Origin: Klebsiella pneumoniae
GTDB taxonomy: Bacteria; Pseudomonadota; Gammaproteobacteria; Pseudomonadales; Pseudohongiellaceae
Assembly: GCA_945869725.1 (NCBI GenBank)
Contig: CAMBPO010000016.1
Span: forward strand, 1-46,795
Length of the DNA: 46,795 bases
Direction of reading: 5' to 3'
How positions within the stretch are numbered: position 1 is the stretch's first letter; every line of letters starts with the position of its first letter. Positions 18,746 to 27,762 of the stretch are shown piece by piece. A program made the position numbers and the translations under genes. The notes below the pieces were generated by a model. The model saw only the letters and a program-made list of their open reading frames with translations. It was not told where the DNA came from and ran no database searches.

Positions 18746-19618
18746 ATGAACAACTCAACAGCAGTGCAGCGCATCCCTTTTACCAAAATGCACGGACTCG
18801 GCAACGATTTTGTGGTGCTGGATACCATTTCCAATCCAGTGGAACTCAGCCCGGCACAGGTGCAGCAACTGGGTGACCGCAAGCGCGGCATCGGTTTTGA
18901 CCAACTGCTGATCATCGGGCCGCCGCGACGCCCTGACGCAGATTTTAGTTACCGGATATTCAACACGGATGGCAGCGAAGTAGAGCATTGTGGCAACGGC
19001 GCCCGCTGTTTTGCGCGTTATGTCTTGCAGCGCGGTCTGATTGCGCGCAGCCCTATCCGTGTGCAGACCATGAACCGTTTGCTGGAACTGCACAGTCATC
19101 AGAATGGGCTGGTCACCGTCGATATGGGCGCGCCTGATTTCTCGCCCGCATCATTACCCTTCGACGCTCCCGTTCAACAGGGAACTTACACTCTGTCAGT
19201 GCCACAACATCCCGGTGCTGACACAGTGACCGATGTGCATTTTTATGCCGTGTCGATGGGGAATCCACATATTGTGATGACGGTTTCCGATTGCGACACT
19301 GCACCCGTGGCAACACTGGGCCCGGTGCTGTGCAGTTGGGCCAGTTTTGCGCAGGGAGTCAACGTTGGCTTTATGCAGATAATCGATCGCAGTAACATCC
19401 GCTTGCGTGTGTTTGAGCGCGGCGCCGGGGAAACTGAAGCCTGTGGCACCGGCACCTGTGCCGCAGTGGTTTGCGGCATCCGAGCAGGTTTATTGGACAA
19501 TCATGTTTGCGCGCTGCTCAATGGCGGCGAATTGCAGATTGAATGGCAGGGAGACAACTCTCCCGTGCTGATGACAGGACCCGCCACCACCGTGTACGAA
19601 GGGAGCCTGTTGCTATAA
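18746..19618 (+). CDS. dapF: Diaminopimelate epimerase
   Basis: The PLP-independent epimerase interconverts LL- and meso-diaminopimelate, supplying peptidoglycan and lysA. Both catalytic cysteines are present: C82 in EHCGNGARC and C233 in ETEACGTGTC. The N-terminal FTKMHGLGNDFVVLD is the family start. I chose ATG at 18746 (290 residues); an in-frame start at 18701 lies inside lysA and adds nothing conserved. It is followed after 55 bases by the DUF484 gene, the order known from Pseudomonas and enterobacteria. Confidence 0.97.
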   Translation: MNNSTAVQRIPFTKMHGLGNDFVVLDTISNPVELSPAQVQQLGDRKRGIGFDQLLIIGPPRRPDADFSYRIFNTDGSEVEHCGNGARCFARYVLQRGLIARSPIRVQTMNRLLELHSHQNGLVTVDMGAPDFSPASLPFDAPVQQGTYTLSVPQHPGADTVTDVHFYAVSMGNPHIVMTVSDCDTAPVATLGPVLCSWASFAQGVNVGFMQIIDRSNIRLRVFERGAGETEACGTGTCAAVVCGIRAGLLDNHVCALLNGGELQIEWQGDNSPVLMTGPATTVYEGSLLL

Positions 19619-19673
19619 ATTTCAGATAACAATCAACGACCATGGATAAAAATAAATTAAACAGGAAACCGAT

Positions 19674-20375
19674 ATGAGCAATGAATTTTCGCCAGCCCGC
19701 AAATCGGGCAGCTCCGGAGCAGAGGGTAAATCGGTGGCGATTGATGCTGAAGAGGTTGCTGCCTACCTGAAAGCCAATCCGGATTTCTTCAGTGACCGCG
19801 ACGCCCTGCTGGCTGACATGACGGTGCCACATGAGAGCGGAAAAGCCGTTTCCTTGCTGGAACGTCAGGTAAAAATTCTTCGCGATCGCAGCATTGAATC
19901 ACGCCACACACTCAATGCCCTGCTGGAAAACGCACGCTACAACGACCAGCTTTTCAGCGTGACACGCAACCTGATACTGACATTGCTGGAAGAAGATAAT
20001 CTGGGGCAACTGGCACGAGTAACGGAGTGCAATCTGGCCACTCAACCGGGCATTGATGCATGCAAGCTGATACTGGTCGATACACCGGCTGCGGCAAGTG
20101 AATTTCAGAAGCGGTTTCCGTCATTGTTTCGCAGCAAGCGGGTGTTATGCCAGGTGCTCGACAAGGAAACTTCACAACTGATGTTTGCAGATATGGCGCC
20201 AGCGCTGCGATCTGCAGCACTGTGCCCGGTCACCCATGGCAATAATCTGCTGGCTATTCTGGCAATCGGCAATCAGTCGCAAGACTACTTCAACGATGAG
20301 CTGGATACCCTGTTTCTGGACTTTATTGCCGAAGTGCTAGGCTCGCTGGTTAATCGACTGCAGACACAGGGCTGA
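19674..20375 (+). CDS. DUF484 (YigA-type) protein with a GAF-like fold
   Basis: The 233-residue protein has the family N-terminal helical region, with VAAYLKANPDFFSDRDALL, PHESGKAVSLLERQV and LRDRS, and then a GAF-like sensory domain. No catalytic motif is recognised and the function is unknown. In other gammaproteobacteria it lies between dapF and the recombinase gene xerC, and is assumed to belong to that operon. Here xerC is missing and a glycosyltransferase starts 8 bases after the stop. Confidence 0.88.
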   Translation: MSNEFSPARKSGSSGAEGKSVAIDAEEVAAYLKANPDFFSDRDALLADMTVPHESGKAVSLLERQVKILRDRSIESRHTLNALLENARYNDQLFSVTRNLILTLLEEDNLGQLARVTECNLATQPGIDACKLILVDTPAAASEFQKRFPSLFRSKRVLCQVLDKETSQLMFADMAPALRSAALCPVTHGNNLLAILAIGNQSQDYFNDELDTLFLDFIAEVLGSLVNRLQTQG

Positions 20376-20383
20376 GTTGCCGG

Positions 20384-23300
20384 ATGAACAAGCCCTCGCG
20401 CTCTAAAGACAGCACGGCACTGGTTTCTGTTATTTGCCGAAGTGTAAGCCGGCCAACGCTGGCACAGACATTACAGTCTGTCGGACAGCAGACCTGGAAA
20501 AACATAGAGCTAGTGCTGGTAGACGCACTGGGCACGGGGATGCTCACCGCGCCAGATCTGCCGGCACACATCAGCGTGCGGGTGGTATGTACCGGCAAAC
20601 CGCTGGATAGGCCAGCTGCAGCTAACGCCGGCCTGAAGGCTTCGCAGGGCGACTTTCTGCTATTTCTGGACGATGACGACTGGATTGCCGACAAGCACCT
20701 GAGTCTGTTGGCAAACACGTTGCTCGCAGCAGAAACTCTGGTTGTTTACAGCGCCACACAGATGGCCAGTGCGCAAGGGGATACAACCGCAGACGTCATC
20801 GCCGTGCCGTTTGATCTCACTAAGCTGCGTCGCGATAACTTCATTCCGATTCACTCGGCCATGTTTTCGCGTGAACTGCTCGATCTTGGCTGTTGTTTTG
20901 ACGAGTCACTGCCTATCTACGAGGACTGGGATTTCTGGTTACAGTGCGCCGAACACACGTCGTTCACCCTGTTGAATACAGTGGGCGCCTTTTACCGCGC
21001 GGGTGGCGAGTCGCGCACCATGCTCGACCAACATCAACTACGTTATCAACCCGGACATCCCAGCGCTGATGCCCGATCCCGGCTGCTGGATAAGTGGCGG
21101 TTGCGCTGGAGTGGTGCCGAGATAAACGCCCTGCTGGGGCTGGTGGATCAGGCGCCCGCCCTGAAACAAGTGCATGATGAGCTGGGCATCAGCCACACGC
21201 TGCTGGAGGCACGGACCGACGAATTGAACAAAGTCCGTAATCAGTTTGAGCAGACGCAGGCAAAACTTAAGGAAAAAAAATCTGAGTTTCTGGCAATCAA
21301 ACGTAGTCTGGCTGAGTTGCGCGGCGAGGCCGACTTGCTGAGCGCTTCCGCACTCGCCCTGCAACAAAATAATCAGGCCCTGCACACGGAGATTGAATCT
21401 CTGCATCAAAGCAGTGTCCTGTTAAGAGAGGAAATAGAGGCCCTGCACAGTGAATACCAGGCGCAACTCGCCAGCGTCAGCAACCAGCTGCAACTGAGCA
21501 ACGATGCACTGACCGCAGCAAACACGCGGGCAGAACAGATAACCCGACAGTTACACAGTGTCGAGCACAACTACCAGCTTCTGCAAAGTGACTACATCTC
21601 GCTGAATCTGGCTCACGAACAACTGGATCGTGGCATACGTGAGATACTTGGCTCGTTTTCCTGGCGCGTCACTGCGCCTTATCGGTGGCTTCGTCACCGT
21701 CTCAACAAAGTCCTGGCGCGTTTGTTGCCACCGCAAAGGCCCGGCAGCTCGCAGACAGCCGGTGCTCACACAAAAGAACATAACATCACCGCGACACTGC
21801 AAACCGGTCTCGTCACACCGTCCAGCGATAACGCCGTGTTGCCCGATGACTTCACAGTGCAAGGCTGGGCATGGTCTGAAAAGCCTATTGTCAGCGTCCA
21901 GCTGTTTGTAGATCAGGATATGTTTCATGACATACACCCACTGCCGGCACACGAGCGCCTGGCAGATGCCCAGCGCATCGGTTTTGCGCGGCTGATTGAC
22001 ACGCGGGATCTGACTCCGGGTCAGCATCAACTGAGTCTGCTGGTACGCGATGCGCAAGGACAGCAGATGCGCGTCTCGCGCAGTTTTGTGTATCAACCGT
22101 CAGCCACCGTCTATCAACGCTGGCGTCGGGATACAGCACCGACTGCACAATCATTGCAAACACAAGCTGCAACGGCTCTGCCCGCTGGTCGCACTTTTAC
22201 CATCCTGGTGCAGTTTGAAAACACCGGCACTGTGCAGAACCAGGATATCGGAGCACTGCACAACACGCTGAGCAGCCTGCTTGCGCAAACCTGCCGCCCT
22301 TTGCAGTGCCTGATCTCGGCACCAGAGACACAACATCAGGCCATTCATACACTAACATCGACACTGCTGCCCGATGCCAGAGTGATCTCGGTATCCGATA
22401 TTTGGCCGGAACTTCTGGCGGCACGCGGCGCAGTGCTGTGTGTGCTGAATGCCGGCGAAGTGCTGCGCGCGGACTGCCTATGGCGCGTGGCGGCTGCATG
22501 GCAAGAGAACACGACCTTGCTATATAGCGACCATGATCAGATTGACCCAAACGGCAAGGCGGTCAGCCCCTGGTTCACAACCGAGTGGTCTCCTGACCTG
22601 CTACATGGACAGAATTATATAGGCCAGGTGTTTTTTGCCGACACACGCCAACTCGACAAACTGCGCACACTCAACACACAGGCTCCAGCCTGGCGCTACA
22701 CCTTGCTGCTGGAACTTGGCTGGCAGCAACCGCTCAGTGCGGCGCACCGGATTGCTGCTGTGTTGTGGAGCGCTCCCCAGCCCACGGCAGAGCAGCGCGA
22801 ACGTGAACTGGCTGGTGAATCGCAGGCACTGACACAGCACTTGCAGCACCATGGTCAACAGGCCCTGGTATTGCCTGTCCCGGGCAGCGAGTGCCGGCGA
22901 GTGCAGTGGTCACTACCCCGTAAGCCACTGGTCTCCATCATTATCCCCACCACCGGCAACATGCGTTTTCTGAAACCCTGCCTGGATACACTAAAATCCA
23001 GCACCTACCCCGCTATTGAAGTGGTGATTCTGGACAACAGCCGCGGCAATTACCCTGAAGGCATTCTCTACGCCCACGAACAGGGTGCTGTGGTGATTGA
23101 GTGCAATGAAGCGTTTAACTGGTCACGGCTGAACAACATCGGCGCGGAAAAAAGTCACGGCGAATTGCTGCTGTTTCTGAACGATGATATTGAAATTATC
23201 CAGCCAGACTGGCTGGAGGAACTGGTCTCACAAGCGCTGCGTGATGACGTTGGCACGGTTGGGGCACTGCTGCTGTACCCGAATGGCGCAATCCAGCACG

Positions 23301-24907
23301 GCGGTGTGTTTCTGGTTGACCATGGTGGCGGCGCTCGGCATCTGTTCCACAAGCAGTTGCCGGGCAAAGGCATTTACCACGAACTCGACAACTGTGTCCG
23401 CGAAGTCTCCGGCAATACCGGCGCCTGTCAGATGATCCGGCGCGACCGCTTTGAGCAACTCGGGCGCTTTGATGAACAGCTGTCCATCGTCGGCAACGAC
23501 ATAGACCTATGTATGCGTGCACTGGAAGCGGGACTGCGTAATGTTTGGACGCCCCACAGCCGGGTGATCCACCATGAAAGCGTCAGTCGTCAGAGCAAGC
23601 CGATTGGCCAGGATGAAAAGGCCATGTGGGATCGCTGGCAACATCGCTTTCTGGGCGGTGACCCCTACTTCAATCCCAACATTGATCTGACACGCGAAGA
23701 TTACGTGCTGGCTCCGGTTCAGAGCACAGACCCGGCGCTTGATGTCACAGCGACCGTGCCGGAATCACCATCACTCCCCCAGGGCGGTGTGCATCTGATT
23801 GCCTACATCCGCGCCAGCATGGGTGTGGGCGAAGCGGCACGGGGCAATGCCGCCGCACTGGAGGCATCCGGAGTACCCTTTGGCATTCTGAATTATGAAA
23901 AGGGCAATCCGTCGCGAATGGACAACCTGGGCTGGCAGCACAGGGAAATACAACGCCCGCAATACGGCATCAATCTTATCCACATCAATGCTGACCACAC
24001 CCCCGGGGTGATAAAAGATCTGGGCCCGCAATGGTTTGACCAACACTACAACATTGGCTTCTGGGCGTGGGAAATGCCCGAGTTCCCTGACCGCTGGATA
24101 GACAGCTTTAATCTGCTGGACGAAGTCTGGGTGCCTTCTGCTTATGTGAACCAGGCGGTGGCTGCCAAATCACCCATACCGGTGATCACCATTCCGCATA
24201 TTATCAATGTCAACGAGAACGATGCTCACCAATACCCGCGCGCTTACTTTGACATACCTGATCATGCGTTTGTGTTTATCAGTATGTTTGACACCCACAG
24301 CATTGCCCAGCGCAAGAATCCCTTTGGGTCAATTCTTGCTTTCCAGAAGGCGTTTGCGGCCACCGATAACAGCGTGCAGTTGCTGATCAAAATCAACAAT
24401 GCCGATGAAGCTAATCTGAAGGTATTGCGCAGACTGGTCGGAGACTATCAGAATATTGTGCTACTTGACGCCTACCTGGATCGCGCCCAAATTGATTCGT
24501 TGATTAACTGCTGCGACTGCTATGTTTCCCTGCATCATGCCGAAGGGTTCGGGCTGGGTCCGGCAGAGGCGATGTCACTGGGCAAAGTGGCACTGCTCAC
24601 CGCATGGTCTGGCAACATGGAGTACATGCGCAGCAATAATTGCGTGGCCGTTCAGTACAGCCTTAAAACTTTGGGCAAAGACTATGGCCCCTATGAGGCT
24701 CATCAGTATTGGGCCGTCCCGGACATTGATCACGCGGCTGCAGAAATGCGCGATCTGGCGCAGAATCCGGTCAGGGTTAGATTGCTCGGTGAGCAGGCAC
24801 GCAAAACGATTAAGCAGGAGTTCTCTGCAGACGCAGTGGGAGCGCGTATGCGCCAACGTTTGCACAGCATAGAACGCATTATTGGAAAACGACGCCAACA
24901 GCAGTAG
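20384..24907 (+). CDS. Giant multidomain glycosyltransferase (GT2 - coiled coil - GT2-like - GT2 - GT4)
   Basis: The 1507-residue protein has at least five parts. Residues 10-250: a GT2 domain with LLFLDDDDWI and EDWDFWLQ. About 255-420: a coiled coil ending in the linker SFSWRVTAPYRWLRHR. About 485-575: a beta-rich segment (FTVQGWAWSEKP) of unknown role. About 600-840: a second GT2 fold with YSDHDQID and WSPDLLHGQNYIGQ, but LNAGE where DxD is expected, so probably inactive. About 848-1110: a third GT2 domain with FLNDDIE and IVGNDIDLCMRA. About 1133-1500: a GT4-type domain with GVGEAARG and EGFGLGPAEAMSLG. There are no membrane segments, so it probably assembles a surface glycan on the cytoplasmic face. 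It starts 8 bases after DUF484, without a strong ribosome binding site. Confidence 0.88.
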   Translation: MNKPSRSKDSTALVSVICRSVSRPTLAQTLQSVGQQTWKNIELVLVDALGTGMLTAPDLPAHISVRVVCTGKPLDRPAAANAGLKASQGDFLLFLDDDDWIADKHLSLLANTLLAAETLVVYSATQMASAQGDTTADVIAVPFDLTKLRRDNFIPIHSAMFSRELLDLGCCFDESLPIYEDWDFWLQCAEHTSFTLLNTVGAFYRAGGESRTMLDQHQLRYQPGHPSADARSRLLDKWRLRWSGAEINALLGLVDQAPALKQVHDELGISHTLLEARTDELNKVRNQFEQTQAKLKEKKSEFLAIKRSLAELRGEADLLSASALALQQNNQALHTEIESLHQSSVLLREEIEALHSEYQAQLASVSNQLQLSNDALTAANTRAEQITRQLHSVEHNYQLLQSDYISLNLAHEQLDRGIREILGSFSWRVTAPYRWLRHRLNKVLARLLPPQRPGSSQTAGAHTKEHNITATLQTGLVTPSSDNAVLPDDFTVQGWAWSEKPIVSVQLFVDQDMFHDIHPLPAHERLADAQRIGFARLIDTRDLTPGQHQLSLLVRDAQGQQMRVSRSFVYQPSATVYQRWRRDTAPTAQSLQTQAATALPAGRTFTILVQFENTGTVQNQDIGALHNTLSSLLAQTCRPLQCLISAPETQHQAIHTLTSTLLPDARVISVSDIWPELLAARGAVLCVLNAGEVLRADCLWRVAAAWQENTTLLYSDHDQIDPNGKAVSPWFTTEWSPDLLHGQNYIGQVFFADTRQLDKLRTLNTQAPAWRYTLLLELGWQQPLSAAHRIAAVLWSAPQPTAEQRERELAGESQALTQHLQHHGQQALVLPVPGSECRRVQWSLPRKPLVSIIIPTTGNMRFLKPCLDTLKSSTYPAIEVVILDNSRGNYPEGILYAHEQGAVVIECNEAFNWSRLNNIGAEKSHGELLLFLNDDIEIIQPDWLEELVSQALRDDVGTVGALLLYPNGAIQHGGVFLVDHGGGARHLFHKQLPGKGIYHELDNCVREVSGNTGACQMIRRDRFEQLGRFDEQLSIVGNDIDLCMRALEAGLRNVWTPHSRVIHHESVSRQSKPIGQDEKAMWDRWQHRFLGGDPYFNPNIDLTREDYVLAPVQSTDPALDVTATVPESPSLPQGGVHLIAYIRASMGVGEAARGNAAALEASGVPFGILNYEKGNPSRMDNLGWQHREIQRPQYGINLIHINADHTPGVIKDLGPQWFDQHYNIGFWAWEMPEFPDRWIDSFNLLDEVWVPSAYVNQAVAAKSPIPVITIPHIINVNENDAHQYPRAYFDIPDHAFVFISMFDTHSIAQRKNPFGSILAFQKAFAATDNSVQLLIKINNADEANLKVLRRLVGDYQNIVLLDAYLDRAQIDSLINCCDCYVSLHHAEGFGLGPAEAMSLGKVALLTAWSGNMEYMRSNNCVAVQYSLKTLGKDYGPYEAHQYWAVPDIDHAAAEMRDLAQNPVRVRLLGEQARKTIKQEFSADAVGARMRQRLHSIERIIGKRRQQQ

Positions 24908-24914
24908 AGGCAGT

Positions 24915-25787
24915 ATGTTCAAGCGCAGTAGTACGTCACCTGTGAAACCCGGTTTTTTAAGTGACGAACAGATCGATTATTTCGAACAGAACGGATACGT
25001 GATTGTAGATTTTGGTTTTGACCATAACGAGATTGATGCGTTGATCAGCACCTTGCAACCACTGTACAACCCCGAGCACTTGCGGGCGCACGCGTTTGGT
25101 GCGCGCATCCAGGACGCATGGCAATTTGTCAAACCGGCGCACACCCTGGCGACCCACCCCAATGTGCTCTCGGCACTGCATCAACTGTTTGGCCGGCAGC
25201 CTCGCCCGTTTCAGACCCTGAATTTCCCGTTTGGCACCCAGCAGAAAATTCATTCAGACACCATTCACTTCAGCAGCATGCCCGCCGGGTTTATGGCCGG
25301 GGTGTGGGTAGCGCTGGAGGATATCGACGAGAACAACGGGCCGCTGCGTTACTACCCGGGCTCACATAAACTGCCGCAAGTCAGTATGCAGGATGCCGGG
25401 CTGGCGCCGGGTTATGAACATTACCCGGCCTACGAAACCTTTATGGAAAACAAGGTCAGTTCGCTGGACATCCGTCAGTCGTTTGGCCTGATGCCCAAGG
25501 GACATGCCCTGATCTGGCATGCAAATTTATTACACGGTGGGGCCGAGCACAAAGACCATCAACGCAGCAGGCACTCGCAGGTTACACATTACTTCTTCGA
25601 AAGTTGTCGTTATTACACGCCTCTGCACAGCACACCGGACAACATTCGCTACCGCAATCCTGTGTGGATACGACCGGACAAATGGGTACAACAGTTTCCG
25701 GTCACGCCGCAGATGCTGGCGCAAATGCCCTACCTGGCGCGACGCACTCTGCGTCTGAAACGTTGGCTGGAGCGCAATTTGCCTTAA
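24915..25787 (+). CDS. Phytanoyl-CoA dioxygenase (PhyH)-like Fe(II)/2-oxoglutarate oxygenase
   Basis: The 290-residue cupin-fold enzyme keeps the iron-binding triad: H113 and D115 in KIHSDTIHFSS and the distal H207 in LLHGGAEH, with the 2-oxoglutarate-binding arginine expected in HQRSRHS. Neighbouring family motifs are GVWVALEDIDENNGPLRYYPGSHKL. The substrate cannot be read from sequence. Its place 7 bases after the giant glycosyltransferase suggests hydroxylation of a sugar, glycan precursor or lipid carrier rather than phytanoyl-CoA. ATG at 24915 follows AGAGG at 4 bases; an earlier in-frame start lies inside the upstream gene. Its stop overlaps the convergent GT2 gene by 4 bases. Confidence 0.88.
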   Translation: MFKRSSTSPVKPGFLSDEQIDYFEQNGYVIVDFGFDHNEIDALISTLQPLYNPEHLRAHAFGARIQDAWQFVKPAHTLATHPNVLSALHQLFGRQPRPFQTLNFPFGTQQKIHSDTIHFSSMPAGFMAGVWVALEDIDENNGPLRYYPGSHKLPQVSMQDAGLAPGYEHYPAYETFMENKVSSLDIRQSFGLMPKGHALIWHANLLHGGAEHKDHQRSRHSQVTHYFFESCRYYTPLHSTPDNIRYRNPVWIRPDKWVQQFPVTPQMLAQMPYLARRTLRLKRWLERNLP

Positions 25788-26782
25788 CTCCGGCGCCGCA
25801 GTTGTCTAAACAACAAACGCTGCCCCCACAGCCCCAGTCGCGGCAATAGCGCCACATCACGCAGATGCTTTATGTGGTTAACCGGCAATTCATCTGCATA
25901 ACGCGCCTGAAATGCGGCCGCCTGAGCCGCAGCTTTTTCAAACAAGCGCTGGGCTTCTGGATGCTGCCTGAACTGCAGCAATTTAAAGAAAGTTTGGACA
26001 CTCAAAGCAGCCCGGCTGTGAGCGCGTGCACCCAAGGTATTACTGTCATGTTGCCGATATTCAACCAGTGATTTGTCGATAAACAATAACTTTCCGAAAC
26101 AACTCGCAACCAATGACAACCACCAGTCGTGCATCACCGCGTCAACAGGAACCGGCAAGGCTTTGTGCAACAACGGCTGGTTCATTAACACCGTGCAACC
26201 GGTGACCGTGTTGCTCACCAACTGTGCAGGAAAACCAGTGCGCGCAGGATCAAGCCCCTGATAAACCATCAGCGAGGGCGACATCAATTGCCCGTGTTTA
26301 TCCACCACGTTCAGATCGCTGTGCACCAGCACCGGGACCTGCCCGGACTCTGCTGCCGTCATGATCTGCAAGGTGCAGGTCAATTTATCACCGTGCCAGA
26401 TATCATCCTGATCAGCCAGTGCGACATAGATTTTTTGCGGGCATGACTGCATATACTTCAGCGCCCAATGCATCAGCAGTGAAAAACTACCGCTGGCACC
26501 CAGATTACCCAGAGTATCCTCAATCAACAGCATTTTTTCTGAATGTGTGGTCAGATATTTAGCAAGAATGGCTACTGACCTGTCGGCGGAACCATCATCA
26601 CGACAGACCAGCAGAATATTGTCATGGCTTTGAGCGAAGACAGAATCCAGCTGCTCGGCAAGGTAGTGTTCGCCATTAAACACCGGCAGCAATATCAGGA
26701 TCAGTGGCATGCTGCGCGCAGTATCAACGGCCGCAGTGTTGCTCGAAGGCGGGCAAACCGTGCTTTTATCCGCAGAGCTCAC
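25784..26782 (-). CDS. Family 2 glycosyltransferase, rhamnosyltransferase-like
   Basis: The 332-residue enzyme has the GT2 nucleotide-sugar fold: LILLPVFNGEHYLAEQLDS, RDDGSADRS (61-69), and the DxD region ALADQDDIW (about 122-129), which is typical of O-antigen rhamnosyltransferases. MHDWWLSLVAS and LVEYRQH follow. The sugar donor is inferred, not shown. GTG at 26782 overlaps the stop of the upstream glycosyltransferase by 4 bases (GTGA), but the conserved domain begins only at residue 25, so the ATG at 26710 is an alternative. Last gene of the minus-strand run; its stop overlaps the PhyH stop. Confidence 0.9.
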   Translation of the reverse strand: MSSADKSTVCPPSSNTAAVDTARSMPLILILLPVFNGEHYLAEQLDSVFAQSHDNILLVCRDDGSADRSVAILAKYLTTHSEKMLLIEDTLGNLGASGSFSLLMHWALKYMQSCPQKIYVALADQDDIWHGDKLTCTLQIMTAAESGQVPVLVHSDLNVVDKHGQLMSPSLMVYQGLDPARTGFPAQLVSNTVTGCTVLMNQPLLHKALPVPVDAVMHDWWLSLVASCFGKLLFIDKSLVEYRQHDSNTLGARAHSRAALSVQTFFKLLQFRQHPEAQRLFEKAAAQAAAFQARYADELPVNHIKHLRDVALLPRLGLWGQRLLFRQLRRRS

Positions 26783-27762
26783 AGCATGACCTCTGCATCA
26801 TCAATGCCGCGTTTAATCTGTTGCCGGTACTCAGCACGCCGGGCAGTGAAGTGTGTCAGCCAGAACGACTTCAGCGCAAAACGCAGCGTGTCGCGGATTT
26901 TCCAGTCCAGCGGAGCATAACTCTGACGGCGCAGGTGCAGTCGATTGCGGGTAGAGAAGTAACTGCGCAGCGGACTGTGCTGCACCATCAACCCACTGCT
27001 GACCAGTGGATTGTTACTGCGCTCGCCGATCCGGTGAAACAGCACTGCGCGATCGGTTCCATACAAGGCATAGCCACGCGCCCGTGCGCGGAAACACCAT
27101 TCAAGATCGATATTGTCGATGAAATATTCATCTTTCATCATGCCTATCACGCTTAAAGCCTGCACAGACAAGAGCGTTCCAGAGCTGATCAAAAAGTCGG
27201 TCTCATAAAGCCCGGGGAAGTCGGCAACAGGACAGTCCGAGCGATGTCGCCAACGAAAGCAGCGGAAGGCTGTGCGACGTCCGCTCTCTGGATCCTGCAA
27301 ACGCGGGCCAATGGCTGCGGGCGGCAAGTGGTAACGTGGGCTGTTTGGCAGCGATTGCAAGCCAAGCCACTGTGTCAGCATGGCCTGCACAAAATCTTCG
27401 CCTATGGCGCTGTCCTGATCAAACAACAAGGCCATCTCATAGCGATGCTCACTTGCCAAGCGCAAACCCTCGTTGAGCGCGGTCGCCAAGCCCTTGTTCT
27501 CCAACCAGCTCACCAACTGTGGCGCGGGTTGCTGCGGATGTTCTGTTGCCAATTGCTCAAGCAGATCAGTTAACTCAACCCGGTTGCCCGAGCCGTTATC
27601 AATCACAATCAACGGGCAGTGTTGCAACAATAATGCATTCAGCAGATGTTTCAGTGGCAACAATTGAGGTTGCCAGGTAACGATGATTGCGCAGACTGTT
27701 TTGGCAGACCCGCCAGAGACGCACTCAGACAATATCTCAGACGCCTGTTCAGACCGGGACAT
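26779..27762 (-). CDS. Family 2 glycosyltransferase, rhamnosyltransferase-like
   Basis: The 327-residue enzyme opens with AIIVTWQPQLLPLKHLL and has VIDNGSGN (53-60), NKGLATALNEGL and ALLFDQDSAI (about 111-120). The DQDS form in place of DxD, and the later SSGTLLSVQAL and YFIDNIDLEWCFRARARGY, are features of the dTDP-rhamnosyltransferase group. I chose ATG at 27762, which overlaps the stop of the membrane-protein gene by 14 bases. A GTG at 27789 would add 9 residues. It is coupled to the next glycosyltransferase by a 4-base overlap, so the two probably add successive sugars to one glycan. Confidence 0.88.
   Translation of the reverse strand: MSRSEQASEILSECVSGGSAKTVCAIIVTWQPQLLPLKHLLNALLLQHCPLIVIDNGSGNRVELTDLLEQLATEHPQQPAPQLVSWLENKGLATALNEGLRLASEHRYEMALLFDQDSAIGEDFVQAMLTQWLGLQSLPNSPRYHLPPAAIGPRLQDPESGRRTAFRCFRWRHRSDCPVADFPGLYETDFLISSGTLLSVQALSVIGMMKDEYFIDNIDLEWCFRARARGYALYGTDRAVLFHRIGERSNNPLVSSGLMVQHSPLRSYFSTRNRLHLRRQSYAPLDWKIRDTLRFALKSFWLTHFTARRAEYRQQIKRGIDDAEVML

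Noticed and set aside
18301..18915. A 204-codon minus-strand open frame opposite lysA and dapF
   Set aside because: It is antisense to two well-supported enzymes and has an atypical composition.
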